Assembly (NCBI GenBank): GCA_047967505.1
Contig: CM106539.1
DNA length: 64,000 nucleotides
Strand: one strand, 5' to 3'
Source: Dipteris shenzhenensis
Taxonomy: Eukaryota; Polypodiophyta; Polypodiopsida; Gleicheniales
Shown: one piece after another, positions 50,201 through 53,200 of the stretch
How the letters are laid out: each line of letters starts with the position of its first letter
Position numbering within the stretch: position 1 is the first letter of the stretch
Translations under genes and position numbers: made by a program
Notes under the pieces: generated by a model
Told to the model about the DNA's origin: nothing
Seen by the model: the letters and a program-made list of their open reading frames with translations, nothing else
Database searches by the model: none

Positions 50201-53200
50201 TGTGACCTTTCTCAAGCAAGCAGTTCTTAAGTTCAGCTGCTGCCTCAGATGAAAACAGAAACTGACCACAAACACCAAGAAATCCATGGGATCAATTAAT
50301 GTGGTGTTAATGACAGTGACATGCATAAGAAAGCACGATGTTTGTGGTATTATTCCATACAGTCATCGCATTGGTGAAAGAACCAAAATTTCAATATAAA
50401 ACACAGCTTACTGGATCAATGCCAACTTTGGACCCTGGATCCAACCGGTCCCTCAACCACTCGCCATAAGACGGCACTCCAGGCATCCCTGCTTTCATAA
50501 GCTGCCAGTCCAAGCCAAGCTGATTTTCTGCCTGCAGCAGACTGTCAGACTCAAAAAAATATACTTCAAACAAACAACAAATGTGAGATTTATATCCGTT
50601 TAACAAAGAATCATAAACTCATCAGTTTCCTATGTTTATCTGCTGCCTCCAACAAAGCTTAAAACTAGTAAGGCAAAGAACAAGATGTTACAACTTTCAA
50701 ACTAATGCAGCAAGCAAACTCAATGAAACCAAGGAAGCTGAGAAAAACAGGAAACATGTACTTGCAAGAAGTAGCGACCATCTGTCCAAAGGGCTGCATG
50801 ATATTTTGTTACAACCGCGGTACCTGCAGACCCAGTAAAACCGGAGATATAAGCTCGGCGCGTGAAGCAATCTGCAGTGTATTCACCCTGTTGACAATCC
50901 ACGGCATCAAAAGTCAGATCGTTGCATATAACAGAGCACATCAGAAACAAAACACAATGTCCCTGATAGTAAGAACCTCACTAACTGCAACCATTGCAGC
51001 ACTGAAATTGAGCACTATGTCAAATAAGTCCTTTCCATGTATTTGGTGTTACTCCAAAACACACTCAGGAATTAGATATGATTAGCATGCTATCCTATTG
51101 CTACCAAGCTTGTTTTGAGATATAGGCCATCTAGGACAATCTAAAAGCTCGTATGAAATGGAAGTATTCTTTCCCCGATCAAAAAGAGATCAGCCTTTTG
51201 CATAGACGAGGGGCATGAGTCAATGCAAATTTCCGGTCTTCAAAACTGATAAGGCTAATCCTCCAACCGGAGGGATAGCTCTGGGAACCAATTCTCTGAC
51301 AGAAAATACAGAACTGAATTTGAGGCAGGGTGTGCCTTCGCAGGGATCTCATACATGCACTTGAGGTCCAGGAGAATTTTGTCCAAGAAGCCTGAGTCCA
51401 AGGACCGCATTTTAAACTACACGCAGCCCACCTTTCACCCCAGTTTTGGTTCAGCTCCAACAGGAAATTAAATTCCCAGCTCTCATTCAGTGTTAGGGCC
51501 CCAATGTAGTGATCCCTAGTTCAGACACGACCGAGAGCTTGAACGAGGAAATGCAAGAACCAATTGGCTTGAGGGCCTCCAAAGCCCCCTACACAAGCAT
51601 AGCTCTACCTCATTCTCCGGCTCCTTTCCTAGCCTCTAGACTAAGAGGACTATATCCAACATGTTCGGACAGTTAGGCCGAACGGATTCAGCAAAAATGG
51701 AGAACCCTTTCGCCAATATGCCCACGGAAAGGGGAGGCCAGCAAAAACTAGTCCTTGCACCGCAGGGAGGGACTGAGGCCATTTTTGTGGGCTCAGGACC
51801 CACAATCTTCACTGGGCACTCTGACCCAGAGCGCATGGAAGACAAAGACAAGTGGATGAGGGACTTCGCTAGACAAAACCCCAGGCTTGGAAACTCACGG
51901 GACTTCAAAGAGGGAACCCCTTATGACCCCGCGACCCCTCCAAGTGCCCCCAAAATTCACCATTAGGTCACAAGCCACCGGCTATGTGCCCTTCCAAGTT
52001 CCACCCTTCAAACCAATGCAAGGAGTGTCCATACAGATGCCTAGTAATCCGCTCCCTCAGGGAGTCCGACAGTTTACTCCCACAGTCACAACCCCAATGT
52101 CCAGGGGAGCAAGCTTCACAGCCCCAATGTCAGCACCAGCAAACCAATGGATCCCGCCACCAGGGCAAGACCTGAGGTCCACAATAGTGTTGCCTCCTCC
52201 AGCTTCCCAAACAGTGCTATCGGATGAGGCGATGCGCAACCTAGTGGACGCACTAGTAAGGGGGCCCGCTCCACCCCCAGTGTACCCGTATTTCCAGCAG
52301 GGAACACTAACCCCTCTAAGAGTCGACCCATAGCCATCTGCAAGCTTATAACTAAAATTCTTGGGGAAGGAGATCCGGTCTCCCACTTGGAGCGATTTGA
52401 GCAAATATTCGAAGCATTTGGTGCTCCCGGAGATCTGGAAATGGTTAACACATTCAGCCTCATCCTAGATGGTAAGGCAAGCCAATGGTATAGGGCCCTC
52501 AGCCCTAAGGAGAAAGTCAACTAGGAGGCGTTGCAGAAAGCCTTCATCCTAGGGTTCGCCAGTGGTCACAAGTGGAGCCCGATTAATCAGTTGTATGAGG
52601 TGAAAATGAATCTATAAGCAGGGGCAACACATTCAGAATGGGATCTGCCGATCCCAGAGTCACCCAATCGTAAACCCATCCAAACTGCTCTCCCTGTGAT
52701 CAGGTCACCCTTATCATAAGCATCTGCAGCGACAGCCTGCAAAATGAAGTGCAAACCCCTTTGCTCTTTGCCTTCTGCGGGAGACCGCACCTCGAGGCCT
52801 CTCCTTGGGAGAAGGCAGCTTCGCAACCCCGTCAACTCAGATTCAAAACCTCTTTCCAACCACTCCCTTCTCATCTCTCAAGCGTATTGTAGCATCCCTT
52901 CACACACCATGACAGATGAAACCACCCATTTCTACTCTATGTTAGTCGTCTCCCTTCATATTGAGCCATATGGGCACACAATCCCACACAAGTGCCCACT
53001 GCAAATAAAAGACTTATTGAGACAAAGAATTTCACTTTCCTATACCAGCATATCGGACATCCTTTACTACCTCTACATAAAACGACATGGATATCAATGT
53101 CACTCAGTGAGATCAACATATATGAGGCTGTCCTAGACATTTGTGTGGATCTAGTCAGCATGGCTCCTGTTTCGGTTTGCTACCCTCCAGAATATATAGA